From: Tomocerus qinae
Lineage: Eukaryota; Arthropoda; Collembola; Entomobryomorpha; Tomoceridae
Reading direction: 5' to 3'
Assembly (NCBI GenBank): GCA_020055645.1
Contig: CM034547.1
Span: 33,610,909 to 33,674,908, forward strand
Length of the DNA: 64,000 nucleotides
Every line of letters begins with the position of its first letter. The stretch's first letter is position 1. This document shows positions 9,401 to 24,063 of the stretch, one piece after another. The notes under the pieces were generated by a model that saw nothing but the letters and a program-made list of their open reading frames with translations, did no database searches and was not told the origin of the DNA. Position numbers and translations under genes: made by a program.

Positions 9401-12400
9401 TCGCAAATGATTGAAGTCAGAGATACTTCACTCAGGTAGGAGGAAGTATTTGTACATTCACATCTACATAACCGAGTGTTCTCAACCATGTAATTTCCTA
9501 ATTAGCTTTCAACAGATAATTATTTTAGTACCCCTAGGTTAAAAGTTGTTTTACAATGTACACCATAAAAAATGATGGAAATAAACTATGGTAGAATCGC
9601 ATAATGCACAAAAAAGATCAAAAACGTCTGCTGCAGCGAAACGTACGCGTAATTTGAGACAAAAAGCTTTAATTATAGCTTTTGTAGGGTTATAAATATT
9701 ATGGTAACATCACGTTCCTTTGTTGCTTTACCTGTGATCATCACATTAAGTCATTTAGAGTTCACTCCTTGTACTTCCCGGCAAGTTTGTATGTAATTAC
9801 TTATTATTATTAGTTAGTAGAATTTGTTCTTTCCTCTTTTCTTTGAATCATACATGTTTTTATTGTTTTCACGTGTTTGCGACTGTCTTTTTGTACCAAA
9901 AGTCAAATAAAAATGATCCAGTCAGTAGGTAGTGGTACAATTTATTGACAGTTACACATAAATAAAGGTATTTATATGTATGCTCAAATACTTATAAAGA
10001 TGAGAATTTTTGCCTTTACTAACTTTACCATTCTGTTGCACGATGCCCAACAAACACGTTTGTAAAGAAAAAACAGGAAAAGCTGCATTGTGTGTTGTAA
10101 CTGTGTGTCTGCCTTCCTCACTCCAACATCTCACAACCAAACTGGAACCACTGCTGCTGCCCTTTGCTTCATTCCAAAACCTTTTCCAGAGTTGAAGAAG
10201 TTCTCCAACAACGAGTCAGAGGTCCCAATCTACCCGTTTTCAATCCCAGTGTTATGCTGTTCTGGGAACCGTTGTATATCGACCACTCTTTAGCTTTTAA
10301 AACCTCAAATCTCAACTACATGAATGGAAGGGAAGCAGTATGAGACTTAAGTTAACATTATCTACCATAGCTATAGCTATTGCATAACAAATTACATGTA
10401 CGAGTATGTAAGAATCCACAAACTCTCAACATTACATTTCGTTATAAAATGAGAATAAAAACTATTCACGCGAGTGTCGTTTAATTCGATAATGGAGTTA
10501 CTACTGATAGAATTTTTCAAACAATGAAATTGAATAAATTAACTAGATCACGGTCGAAAATATTGTTGCTAATTTTAATTTCACATAAATCATGAATACA
10601 GATAACGCTGCAGCTGTTTGAAACATGGACAGTGTAAATACAGTACAGTGACAAAATAATTTGAGCAGCCTTTTCTAAGTCAACTACATGAAAATTTTAA
10701 TAAATGTCTCAGTGTAAAGTATTGAAGACCATTTAGGCACTGGTGTTTGATAGATCAAATATTATTCTGTATTTGAACACACAAATTGGCCCATTGTGTT
10801 TTTGTTTGATTTTAATGAATCTGGCTGTAAGAAGCATGATATTATTCAAAAAGGACAAAATATGGGAATTCCTTTATGGTATCGCTCGAGAAAATCCATA
10901 CTTTCCCAGTTACACAAGTACATTGACTACATATAGAATTCCTTTCAGAGCCACTTCTTTTATATAGGTCAACTGAATGGCAGATAAAATAGATATATTT
11001 ACTTATAGCTCCTTTTCTGTGCGATAACGACCACATTTTATATAAATAGCGTTCATAGATACTAGTACTTAAATATAAGCGCAGTGAATACTATACTTGC
11101 ATAAAGAAATAGACCAGACATGATGGTTACTAGTAAGCACTAATGGTACTTCTTGCTATGCTATGGGGGAACTATATAATATTAATAATAAGTGCTTATA
11201 AATGAAATGGCCATTTATTTCCCATAGGACTACATTTCATTCATTACTCTGTCCACATTGATGGATTGATCTTGAACTCGACACATAACTCGACTTTAAC
11301 ACTCACGCTTGAATGAAGCACAAAGAAAGCTGGGACGCAGTGATTTCAGAACGCCACTACCAGCTTATACATTAGATTGGATTTTTAGTCATTTGCCTTA
11401 ATCAAACTGTCACGATGGGCCAAATTAAGCGGGCAATTAATTTTCCTGCTATTCAAAGATCTGGAGGAATTTTCAGGTGAAGCCATAAAACAGGAACTCC
11501 AGCAAAGACTCTGCCTTTCGCAATTTCAATTTCAGAGTGAATAAATTAGTGAAAGGTAACAACGCACTTATTGGCAGCTTTTATTGCTTCTTTAACACGT
11601 TTCAGTGCGGCCAATCCCACCCGAAATTAGTGAGATTGCATGAAATAGTCTCTATTGAAATACCAAACACAATTTGCGTATAGGTGTCGAAATTAATTTA
11701 TAATCATTGTCACATAGATCTAAATATAACACTTGCCCCTAATCTACGAATATTTTGTATGTATAAATTCAGTTTACTTGTTTGCATCAGCAACTCAGTT
11801 ATTTCACAAATGTGGACAAAATGTATCTTTTGTATAATAAAATACGTAACTTCACGTGTAACCTCTTTGTAAATGTGAAACCGTTGCCGAATTTTAGATT
11901 GGGTAGGAAAATGTTGTTTTGGCAATAAATTCAGTTTGAGTCTGAACAACAGCCTGTCTACATTGATGGATAAGGTTTTGATGGTAAGTTTATATAAGAG
12001 GAGAGTAGGAGGAATGGGAGTAGACACGTCAGCATTGCAGAAATCATGTATGTACATCTGTTTACAAAGTAGTAACCTACATTTCAAATAGAAGTTACAA
12101 CAAACAAATGCTTTTCTGAGTTTTGCTTTGCTTTATTCCTTCTCGCCTCCAGGTCAATCTGGTTGCAAAGCTTTCTTCTCCAAGTTCACTCTCCTCTGTT
12201 CTCTACGACTACAATTTCAACAACAAAGCAACTACATCTGCAATCTGCACTCACATTACTTACCTATACAATATTATTCTTTACGACAGAGACAGATTTC
12301 TATCCAGTTAAACCTAACACAGACTTTGAAATACAAAGCACTCAAAGTCAAGTCAATCTGCTTCTCTGTCAAATGTTATTCCTTCCACCATTCCGTTTCA

Positions 12401-15400
12401 GCCTTCTTCAATCTCCTTTACAGTCCATTTTATTTCCTTGTCATTGTCTCATCTCGAAAACTACAACACTCCATTTTCAAAAGGGTTCCAATCTTTGCAT
12501 ATCTTAACTTAGACGCAATAATTACATTATGTGATGGATGAATATAGATATGTTCAAGTTGACACAAAGCCAGACTCCTTGTCTTACTTTTCCTCTCAGA
12601 AATATTAATTCTACAACCTAACAACAACTGAGGTTTGTAGTAGTCAATACTATAGAGCTACCTACATAACCTGAACTATTATATTGTTAACGTGCAAGCA
12701 GTGCTATTATCTTGTGGTTCTTAGAATACCAAGGAGAACAGGATAGTAAATAAATAATGATGCATGAAGTATTGATGGTGTGTTTACTTGTGTAAGCTAC
12801 AGATAGCAATGCAATGTTTGAGAAAATATTTTTACTCAAAATGACTTTGAATAGATGACGAGTGTGAGCTTCGTCCCCGACAAAAGTTGAAGAAAAGAAG
12901 GAATGCTATTTAAGTTGACTAAACTTTCGACGAACGTACTTCATTCTTTTATGTAATTTTTCTTTGCCACTCTGCATAGTAGATTGACGGGACGCATTAT
13001 TAGAATTGTATTACAGAAATTTTTTCACTTGCAGTATATCTCAACAGTGCAGTCATTTGTAAGATAATGTAGTACGAGACAGTTTAGTGTTTCTTGGTGT
13101 TACTGCAATGTCCTAAGTGAAGATAAGAGTAAGAAGGACCTCCTGCTCTGGCCTACCAGCATGTACTCTAAACTTGCCCATTGTACAGAAAGTCGATGAA
13201 CCGTGTAAATACATTTCAAGTGATGCGGTTGTCCTTCGCGATCTGTCAACTACTGTCACAATACATGATGGATGATGGCTCTGTCATTTTTGTTCTACTT
13301 GTAACTATTTAAGTACAATGGTCTACCATGTACTTATAACTCTTATGTCACAATACACAATAGCGTCTATGACTATAGTGATGGCAAACTTCAAAATATC
13401 TATATCGTGTGTGTTTTGAATATTGTCCATAGGATGAAATACAATTGGCTGGGTTGACACTGACATGAGTCTTTTCTCTAATGCTGCCATCGCTTCTGCT
13501 TAAATTATCTTTATGATTACAAATGTTACTAGGTACTTAGCCACACAAACATAACAAAACACAATAGCTCATAATAATAAACAGCAGTTCAATTTGTTAT
13601 GCAGTAGTACTACTATTTATAGGGATGATGAGTGCTAGGAATAACATTACGCATCTATTTACATTGATAAATACAAATTGGATATAAATTATTAAACACT
13701 TTGTACTGCGTGTGTTCCTTTGTAAAGACACTAGAGATGAATATGCCAGAAAGTAATTTGCATATTGTATATTTACTAATTCTGTACATGCATGATAATT
13801 GTAGCAGTAAGCGTGCAGCCACCTATTTGTATAAATAAGTGACAAGACAAGAAGAGCAATGGTGCTTGTAAATTCGTGACAAACGTTGCGAAACATGAAT
13901 GAATAAATTTATTTATTAGCACTAACTTTGTGACCTTGCTATGCTGTGTGCGAAATGCGAAAGTACTCCAGATATTGTTGTTTTGGGGATATGGAGCGAG
14001 TTATTTGGTTTGGTAGTTAGTTGGAGAGGACAGAATGAAGTAGATGAACGTCTGCTTAATGGATGACCAAGTTGACAAAACTGATGCGTCGACATTTGAA
14101 ATGAGACAAAGACACAGCAAGTTGGAAGTCGCAAATGAAATAGCAAGAGTGGCACTAACGAACTAGCTAAATATGGAAGGAGACGGAGAAGACGTTGAGA
14201 AAACCAGTGGGAGATGAGACGCACGGATGAAGATGAGTATTTGGCCCAGAGAGCATTTCTTCTATCTCTCTAGCCACCACTAGTGAGCCAGACAGTCAGA
14301 GAGGACATTCTCAGTTAACTTTCCAGTTGCATCATCATGGGAAGGCTTTCATACAAAAGAGCATTGAAACAAAGTCGCTTAGCAGAGATAAAGTTGGGAG
14401 AATAGCAGGCGCAAGCAAAATAACATAAAACACAGAAAGCAAGGCTAGAAATGTGACGAGAATTGTGTCACTATCTTCAAATTCTTTCTCTCATTCTTAC
14501 ACCTCTGCCCAGATACATCCACACACTACAGATAAGTAACTAGACTTGTATAATATTCCCTTCATTCCGCATCAACTCACACACCATTGAATCAGATTAC
14601 ATCACTCCCTGGAACAACCGAACTTTTATTGATGTGGTGTTGTTGCCGTCCTAAGTACATCTTTGTTAACTATCTCCTTCTCTCCCACTGGCAATCTACG
14701 TTTTTCATTCTATACAGCTACCTTTATAAACTTCTCTTTAAATTATCCTTCACGCTTCCACAGTTTTTATGTCTTAACTGATAACATCCCTAGTAAAAAT
14801 AACAATATTATTCCGCACAAAACACCAAAACCTTGAAATCAGTTACAGCTTCACTGAAGTTCTGATGGAAGTTTTCCTCGCAATTTAAATACCTAAACTG
14901 TCTTTATTCATCTGAATACAATTTCACATGAGAAAGCTGCATTTCACTGTACTCTGCGGTCCTATATATGTAAATAACTAATTACTTAAACCTACTATTA
15001 CTATCTAACAAATATTAGTAGGTATAATATTCATTGGTGCATGTATGGTTTGGGTTTCTTGATCAATAATGAATGTCACAGCTGGGCTTAAACTCGAATA
15101 TTATATTACTGTGCGTTAAATACACTAAAATAGTTTAAATCTAGGATTTAGCGGCATATCTTAGGGTCTATGAGTATTGATATCAACAGAGAATGACTAA
15201 ACTAAATCTCTTCTGTAGAAGAAGGGTTGGGCTCTACCCACTTATGCCATGCAAGGTAAATAAAAGATGCATTGTTTTAATAACCAACCTGGATGATGAT
15301 AGTTGAGTCGACAATGGTCAAGGGTTCTTGAGTACGTTTTATGAGAAGAAACAAGTTTCCAAATGCTTCAGAAGTCACCAACGAATTATTAGAAGTATTG

Positions 15401-18400
15401 CAATATCGTATCTGTAATCATATAAAAAATGGGTAACATTAATGCTTCGTTCAAAATATTAATAACATTATTTTTCTGCATCAATCTAAAGTAATTAGAT
15501 TAATAACTTTAGCCTATCCGATTCAAGTGATTTTCCATCAGAGATGCAATGGGTTTCAAAAACAGGTAAATAAGTACAAAATATAATATGGAGAGTCAAG
15601 CAGATTGTTGACAGAAATAAGTATATAGTAGGGAAGTATCCATTTAAATAAGGTGTTGATGCATATAATGCAATAACAGAAGAACATGTGTAAGCATTGA
15701 AATGCATGATAGTAGAATTAAATATTAACATCTTCATTTTCTTTAACACCATCACCTGTCTTTTCTTGGACTTGTATTGTTTAAACTGGAAAGAAAATAG
15801 GATAGCAAAATTTGAAGTAGGCCGTGTGAGAGTGCGGGAGAGTGAATAGGAAAATGCAAAGCTCTCTCAGCAAGTGAACGAACCTCAAACTGCGAAGTGA
15901 ATATGATGATGAATAGGAATACGCCGGAACAAATCAAGACAAGGGAAAAAATGATGGATTTCTTTTGAAGTCGAGACAGGACAAGGTCTTCGCTTCACAT
16001 CACATCCCCATCCCATCCTATTCTCTCACTCACAAGATGCATCAATCTGTACTTAGCCCTACTAGATCAAAGCATAGAAATCCACCATAATGCATAAACA
16101 CTCACTAGGCTTTTCCTATACTATAACAATAAGACACTCAACAATCTCCCAAAGCATACTACAAACATTTTCCTGGTATTATTCTCCCACCTCTTACACA
16201 TAACTCACGCTATACCTGCACAGATACTGATTCTAGTGGTTGAGTGATAAGACTCTAATCTTTTCTATATTTAGTACGTATACCTAACGTAAATAAAAAG
16301 AATCCTCCTTTCCACGTTGTCTTTTAGTATGGAAGCCTTTCTTTAACTCAATTGAACTATAGTGCAGACCATGTTTACTTACTTGCCTATACGAAATGAC
16401 TCTATTCCGATATGTATGTATACTCACATGCAGTATCACGTATTTTTCTTGCTATTCACAACTCTGCACGTTACATGGTGATAACACTAGCGTAAATGTA
16501 TAGTATGTGTGTTGCGCTAATTACTTTGCAGCTACCACAAGATCTCTCTATGGAACTAAAGGAAACATGAAATTCTTTCGTGAATACGTGCGTTTCACTA
16601 CTAAACCAAAAGGGCAGAAGAAGAAACGAGAAACCGAAGAAAATAATAAAGCATTTACCATTAAACAGTACGTTACATTTCCACAGATACATATTCCCGC
16701 ATTTAATATACGCCTATCATATTCCTCCGCATTTTTCTCTATTCTCTATACTTTACTATAACAAAATAGTCCAGAAAATCTTAAGCAGATTTATAGTGTG
16801 CAGTTTCCATATTATCTTTTCAAGTTTAGTCCAGAATCTATAGTAATATACCTAAGAAGAAATCTTATGTAACTATAGTTGTAAGTGTAATCGGAGCTAT
16901 ATGCATTATGTAAGTCTGTATTTAGTAGACAGACAATTATTTGAAGACGAACATCGCTTACTCACGCATCCTCAACACAAGAGACTGACTGTGAGCTATA
17001 AACAATTGGATGGCGAAGGCGAATGAAAGAAAGGTGTAACTATGTTAACTGAGGGACCTGCATTCAAGTGAAGAGTAGAGAGAGAGAGAAGATGAGAACA
17101 AAACAAAACACTCAACTTTTAACAAACCAGCAGCATAACATTAGATCGAAACAGAATCACTCGAGTCAAGACACAGGGAAGCTCTTCATTCTTTACCATA
17201 GGGTTTTGTTTGAGTTGGGCAATGACTGTATTGCATTATCTCCTCTTCCTCTCCCACTACTAAATAGGTGAGCCTCTTGTTTCATTTCCAGCAGACAAAG
17301 TTTCTACTATGTACTACTTATTTCTTCGGGTTCACACGTCCGTTGGAAGACATCCTATTCGGAAAAAATCTGACACGTCTTAATTTAGAATCGAAAAATG
17401 ACTTCCTTTCACACTGCGCAGACCACAATAGAACACCTTTTCATTTGAGACTGTAACTAACTTTTGGTTAATACGATACTAGATTATCTGACCATCTCTA
17501 GAATACTGACTACTGTTGCATCCATGAAAATAACAATGAAGTCATAATTATACTAACTTGACGTGTCTTGTTTAAATATACTTAGAAAATAATAGAGCAC
17601 AGCACTAGATTTACATCTTCTTGCTTTCATATTACATGCACTTACATACAATTAGAAGAGGAAACATCACAATGGATAATTTTGATCCACTTTTTATTTA
17701 ACATGTAAACATGCATAAGGACAAGCACCTTATAGGTATGTGATACGTAATGAATTATGAATTAGTTGCATAGCTAAAGGTCTTTCGTACTTCATTCCCT
17801 TGCAGAGTTATGTAGATGAATATAATTCACTTGTATCGTCACAATACGAGTGGAACCACAAGAGCTGCCCATTTCATGACATTCCCCATTCATTACGCCA
17901 TAATTAAGAATCATTAGTGCTCCACCGTCAACGCATTACACTACACTTCATACTCACAACAGTCCAACTATGTATTATTATTCATCCGCTCATTCTCCCT
18001 CTGTGCTAGTTGACTTGACATATCCCAGCGTTAATTCTCTTGTTGTCTGCCACTTGAACAAGTTAAATTATTTTGAGAGCAGTCAGCGTTACATATCAGT
18101 AGGCATGACTCATTATTCTACATTTCACTGCTCACTCTCTTCTCTGTTAGCTATTACATTGCCACGAATCTTCACTCCATTCTCATCAGCTCCATTATTT
18201 TAATCGCACTTCAAAATCACGCGTAGGAAGACAAAATTAGAATTACTAGAACACTACTGAACGAAAGTGTACACACAAGCAACTCAATTCAGAGGCAACC
18301 ACAAAACACCATTACATTCACCAGTCAGCATGGACACTAACGAAACCTCTGACTGACAATGTATATTATTATGCACACATGGAAATAGTGACTATATAAG

Positions 18401-21400
18401 TAGAATGGATTCCTTTCGTTACTGGTGGACTAAAAATTACAAGAAGGTTTTTGTAGTGCAATGTAACAGCGGTAGCAGCTTCTGAAGTGCCGAGTGAGCT
18501 CTGCCACCCATATTAGGCCACATTACATTACATTTAGAGTTGACTTGTATGTATAATACGGGTAATGGCGAGTGTAGTGAAACAATAGATTATGTTATTA
18601 GCTATGATGATCAGATCAGTGCACAGATTTAGATCTACAATAACAATCCGCCTATCACACTGCATAGTTATTTACATTTATCTCCTTGCTGCTAATGACA
18701 CTCACTCTTTACATCCATGCACTTTACAATATTACAGTCTCATTACAACAACAAGGGAGCAGACTGTATAAAGTACTACTAATACCTATATTTATTTAAG
18801 TATGCTACAGTCATCGTTCTTTTCTTTTATTCCTGTCCTGTTTGCTCCAGATCGGTCACTCCTAATCTAGGTTACTATAAGAGTTACAAATTTGATACCA
18901 TTAACTAAGCATAACACCCGTTCCCCTGTAATAAATTAGGGATGGGCTCACATTACCTTCTACAATAAAACTACGCAAAGGTAAATGTTATTATAAGCAA
19001 CGACGACGTGGCATTTAGAACCAGTACTTAAATATGTACATATTACATCGCTATGCAGTCACTCAGATTGCAACGCGATATCAAATTACGTGATTGCAGC
19101 CATCCTACTCATTTGGACATCCGAAGTAATTTACGTTTTGGTTAGGACTCCATTCGCTGTCCATATTCTCGAGTAAGTAAACTGTAGAAGGATGCTAGGG
19201 TATTTACTTCACTTACACAGAGCCAGAGTAATCAAACAGACTGATTTGGTTATACACAAAACCAAAATGTGCAAAGCAAACATCTCGTCACTCTGCAGTC
19301 TGCACTGAGATGGGGAAAGCAAATACTTGTCCTTGTGGTCTCCGCTCTGCTCCTCTGTGTAGTCTCCTCTAAATCCCTTTTACTACCTATATGTACAAAT
19401 ACTGCGCATTTAGTCTAATGGTGCTATTGCAGATATATTTGAGTTGACAATGTTACAGAATCTTAAGTAAAGACTCTAAAGACATGTAAATTGCAACAAC
19501 TAACTAAATCAAAAGGTAAACAGTCAAGGTATACCACAGGATCGAGTAGACAAGTAAATAAATAGAGGCTACAGTCGCTGATACGACAGGTAAGTGGCAG
19601 GACAACTCTGTTACAGCACAATAATTGTTTACTTACCTATATCATATAGCAATACAAGTATATCTTTATGTTTAAGTACACTGCTAGATCCTTATTATTA
19701 CTATACGGAAGAGCGGTATATAAAATCTAAAAGATTTTCTTAGTAGTATGCAGAGTATCACATAGAAAGTCTTGAATTCATACAAAAGTATGTAAAGCAA
19801 AGTAAGCAGAGAAAAGTAAACGATGTACCTATAGATAGCTATAAAGTATAGTCGAATCGATTTCGATCTAGAGCTAAGTACAGATAGTTAGTGTGTTTCA
19901 GAGATAGGGACCCCGATATAGCATTAATAAATAAAGCAAATGCTGGATGGTTGGGCAAGTAGGCAATGTAAATCCCAGAGAAGCCTTAATATCAAGTACG
20001 CAATATTCCAGTGTAGTGCAGCAGTTCAAAAATAGGCGACTTAGACTGCATTTCTCTAGCTAGGAAGAGTCTTCTTTGTATTAGTACATTAGGCTAGCTA
20101 GTTAGGATATCTTTGAGTTTGTCTAGTCTCCGTCTTGGTTTCTGTTGCCAGTAGTCTTCTACACTTGGTTGATTTGCCTTACGCTGGCTGTGTGTAGGAT
20201 TTTAGCTCGTATACCTTCGAATTACACAGATATATAGAAAGAGCTATAAAATGGGTAGAGTAGTGTGTAGCGAGAGTCGACGGTACAAATCTAATATAAA
20301 TGACTGAGCAATCTAGCAAATCAAGTCGAGTGACAACCTCATCTGAACCTGAGTGAGTTCTCCAGTCCCAGTCCCAACTCCAACTCCCAAAACAAGGCAA
20401 GCCGAGCCACAAAACTTAAATGACCTGCCAAGCGGCACATCACGTTACATCATAGTGTAATGGTCTCCTATAGGGAAGTTACACTGTTACACGTTGCACT
20501 CGGTGTAGCTACAATTTCTGCACAATACCGAAAATTGCAGAAAGAGCTGCGGAAACCAACTAACAAACACAACAAGCAAAAACTAACCGAAGGACGCACC
20601 GAAACTAAATACGACGGCACAGATGCTACAAGGTACGTGTAATATCGCGGGAGATGTGATGGAAGCCATTCGCATTTCTCCAGTAACGCCTGTTCTTCGT
20701 AGGTGTAGGAAACATCCCGCTAAATATTAACAGGTCTGTAGTCCATGCATGCAGCATCGTGCGGAAACCTCAACTATGAAAAGTGAATGAAGACGAAATG
20801 GAAATAGATGAAGATCTCATTAGGTCGGTTCGTTGGAGGTTTGCAAGAAACTAAATACTAATACAATAGCAATACTAGGAAGGAAATGTTGGGAGCTTGA
20901 GTAGCTTCCACAAAACAAATAAAAGCAAAACCAAGTCAGCACTTTAGTTGGAATGGAATTGCTATTGGTAGACATTAGGCGTCTTTATAATGGGAATAGC
21001 TACTGCAAGACTTTCACAATCGGCTCATTTCCTTCTTATTATAATAGAATTTTCTTATAATAATAAAGTCTCATTTATGGAAGTCACTGTGCAGGAAATT
21101 CGGTCAATAATAAGGAACCATAAACGTAGTCCCTATAAAGCCATACGGAACAGCTACGTTTATTTCTCATGCTACACTGGTTCAACTTTTGAATTTATTT
21201 CACAGCTTTCTTGAATAGTTCACGGGAATAATGAAAATTGCACAAGTACCAGTAGTACTTACAGTAGTAGTGGGAAGATCAGAAGTAAGTAGATGACTCT
21301 GAATATAGTAACAGACCAGGTCAGCTGAATAATAATCGTAGATACTAAAATGGAATTGCTTTCCTACCTACATTACCTAAAGCATACATGGAAGTGTTCA

Positions 21401-22973
21401 TTCATAATGTGACTTACTTCAAATGTGGACAGGTACTCATAACATCACATCTCCTATGCATACGCATAGTGCAAAAACTTTAATCAACTCTCCTCCTACC
21501 TCTATTATAAATAACAACAATGGAAATGGGCTGTGCGAATTCAAGTACTTTTTACTATTTTATGATTATGTCTTGCACATCAGTGCTACTCATTTTGATT
21601 ACGTTTCCTCTTACTTATGAATGTGCGCGTCCTCCCACACAATTTTGATTTTCCTAAGAGTCTTGCAAGGAAGGTAAACGTAAGAACGGGCGGGCATCCT
21701 CTACAACAAAACTGACTTAAAGTAAGACAAATTGCAAAGTTACTTAAGCAGTAGAGGTAGTAGGGTTCATGTCCTTGGCTATAAGATACAGACATCTTCC
21801 TACTTATACGCAACTGACATAATGACAAGGAACTCATTTGCCTAAGAGGCATTAAAGTTTCATGTGTGTACACACAATTATACTGCATCAACGTAAGAAT
21901 AACATTTACATGCAAACCGAGAAAATGCTACATACAGATGAGAATACGGGTGTATCATATTTATAATTATGAAGGACACATATGGGTTAAAATAGACAGT
22001 TTTAGCTTCCTCTTCTATCTGAGTTAGCAGATGGGGCATAAAATTAGAAGATTTAAGATGCAGGTGGGAAGAATAGACCAAACCTAGCATATGTTACTTT
22101 TAATATTGTTAGTTTCATTCAATACACCTTCCGAAGCAATTTACCACATACTACAATACAGGGAAAACAGAATAAAAGTTATCAACCTTCTGTTGGAGAA
22201 TGGAATGAAAAAGTTTCCTACTACAAGTTAAGTTATCATCTCCAAAATTACTTTACACTTGGTAATCATTAAAATTAGAAGTGATAAATTTTATGCACTA
22301 TAAATCAAACGTCTTGTGAAACCAGATGCACTCGTGCATCATTTACCGCAGTGCAAGAGTCAGGCAGAGTGTGACCCTTACCTTTAATATTCCCCTTGCT
22401 TGCAGTTACTGACACTGCGCCATAGGAAGCTGCAGACAACAAAATTACTTCTCCAGTTTCCATGCATAATGTCTTTAAAATTCAGATGTATAAATTATCT
22501 ATGAGTATCAAGCAGGGAAAATGAAAGTTACAAAGGCAATATTATTATTACTATGAGTCAGCATTTCATAGGTAGGGTACACCAAAGTAAATTCCTAGCA
22601 CTTGATAAAATTACACACTGTACACTCATATTTTATATTAAGTCCAGTGATAAATTGATGCAGGGAAAGAATGACAAATAAAAACATGATAGCCATTTGT
22701 CACATGGAAATAAATAATTTTTATTAGTATCACATTATGTAGGGCTATAGATCATGGCCCTGACTCTGCTCGCTGTCCTTTTTCTGCTTTCACCAAAGTT
22801 TTCAAGCTAGTGCAAGTAAATCATTTCTACAACAAGAATTAAAACAAGTTTTCGAGTGTACCTATATGGACATGGGAGAATCAATATTTGATATTAACTA
22901 GTAGAAGAGTGTATAGTGCCGTATATGTCCAAGAGTGTAGTTTTAACTGTGTTGTCGGGAGTTGTTTGGTAGG
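6437..22973. other. Gene-free stretch between the two LTR elements
   Basis: No exon, RNA gene or complete mobile element could be supported over 16.5 kb. The longest open frames (137 codons at 12128-12541 plus; 125 codons at 11710-12087 minus; 100 at 13922-14224 minus) have no recognisable domain. Around 12123-12541 all three plus frames stay open for long spans because the sequence is pyrimidine-rich and poor in stop triplets. Short GAATGAATAA-type tracts near 8801-8818 and 13893-13910 could be tails of old LINEs, but nothing upstream supports that. Host genes with short exons in this span cannot be excluded. Confidence 0.5.
17077..17089. repeat. (AG)6 microsatellite
   Basis: Short perfect AG dinucleotide run in non-coding DNA. 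Confidence 0.8.
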
Positions 22974-22977
22974 ATAG

Positions 22978-23072
22978 TCTTACGGAATTAACTTATTCTC
23001 TCTTACGGAAATTATCTTTTTCTCTCTTACGGAATTAACTCTTATTTGTCTTACGGAATTAACTTATTCTTC
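22978..23072. repeat. Tandem array of TCTTACGGAATTAACT-type units at the LTR edge
   Basis: Units of 23, 24 and 24 bp start at 22978, 23001 and 23025, and a fourth at 23049 runs into the rest of the LTR. A lone further core lies at 23120. In the other LTR only the cores at 27965 and 28036 exist, so the left LTR has exactly three more units. The array occupies the U5 terminus, where integrase joins the DNA to the target. Confidence 0.85.
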
Positions 23073-24063
23073 CTTCTCTATTTGTTTGTGTCTTCCGTTC
23101 TATCATCTGTTGTGGATGATCTTACGGAATTATATATTCTCGTCTCTATATTTCGTACTATTTCACACTAATTCGGATTGTGAGTGAGCGTGTAACTAGC
23201 GGGATGATCCGAGGGATGCGTGGTGACCAATATCCGTTCCGTTCGGATATGGCGAGTGGGATTAGGAGATGGTCAAATGGAGTTTGGATGTTATTATGTG
23301 AAAAGAAACTCGAAGATGATTCACTGTGTATGTATTTTTGGAATGCTGGATAAATTGAGTTTATTGGAATGAAGAATTATATTTAATGTTTTGAGAGCAA
23401 CTTTGTAGAGATTATACACACACTTGAAAAACCAAGTTTGACGTATGGTGAAAAAACAAGTGTGAAAGAAACTTATGTACAAAAATGTGTTTAAAGAGCA
23501 CAGTTATAGTGTTGTAAGTTAGCAGTTTACAAAATGATTTGAATCAATGGGTATATTAAACACAGGGTGTGGAATGGGAATGAATTATTAATTAGATAGA
23601 GATTGGGAGACAATGATATATGGATCAAAGTTACAAATTTGTTGATTCGAGATGACAAAAAGTGATGTGGGAATCGTGAAAATCGCGTTTTGGGGAAACC
23701 TACAAAATGTCAGCCAGGCTTGTTGCTGACTCAAAGTTCAAGACCAATCTTTTTAATCTAGGACGTCGGAGCGAATTCTCCAGCTCCCGACTCCAACAAA
23801 AGTTCAAGCTTCACTATCTATCTAACTATTTCTTATCGCTTATCTGCCTTCATCGCTAGTCTCAGCTTCATTTCCATAGAATTTAACATATTATTATTAT
23901 TGGGTCGCTTCTAATGCTTACTATCGTTCTACAAATACAATGATTCTGGAAATGTGCAGGTAAATGACCTAGCGTAAAGCAGCAAGGCGAAGCATAGTTT
24001 GCTATAAGAATAGGCCTATGAAAAGCGAAGCTTTTTCCTATGTTTACATAAATCTGCCTGACA
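22978..24063 (-). repeat. 3' LTR of element 2 (left copy, longer)
   Basis: 1,086 bp. From 23049 to 24063 it matches 27965-28978 almost base for base; the one difference noticed is an extra G in the left copy in the GTTTTGGGG run near 23694. Its outer 71 bp (22978-23048) are three extra units of a ~24-bp repeat. Internal hairpins include ATATCCG/CGGATAT (23230-23250) and a GTCGGAGC/GCTCCCGAC stem (23765-23791). On the minus strand an AATAAA lies at 23360-23365. Short ORFs in the copies are chance frames. Confidence 0.9.

Noticed and set aside
9659-9685. Small hairpin (ACAAAAAGCT/AGCTTTTGT) as a possible terminator or ncRNA
   Set aside because: The stem of about 9 bp with a bulge is common by chance in AT-rich DNA, and no gene adjoins it.
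12128-12541. 137-codon plus ORF with two other long plus frames overlapping it
   Set aside because: All three frames are open because the strand is pyrimidine-rich and short of stop triplets. No frame has protein-like structure.
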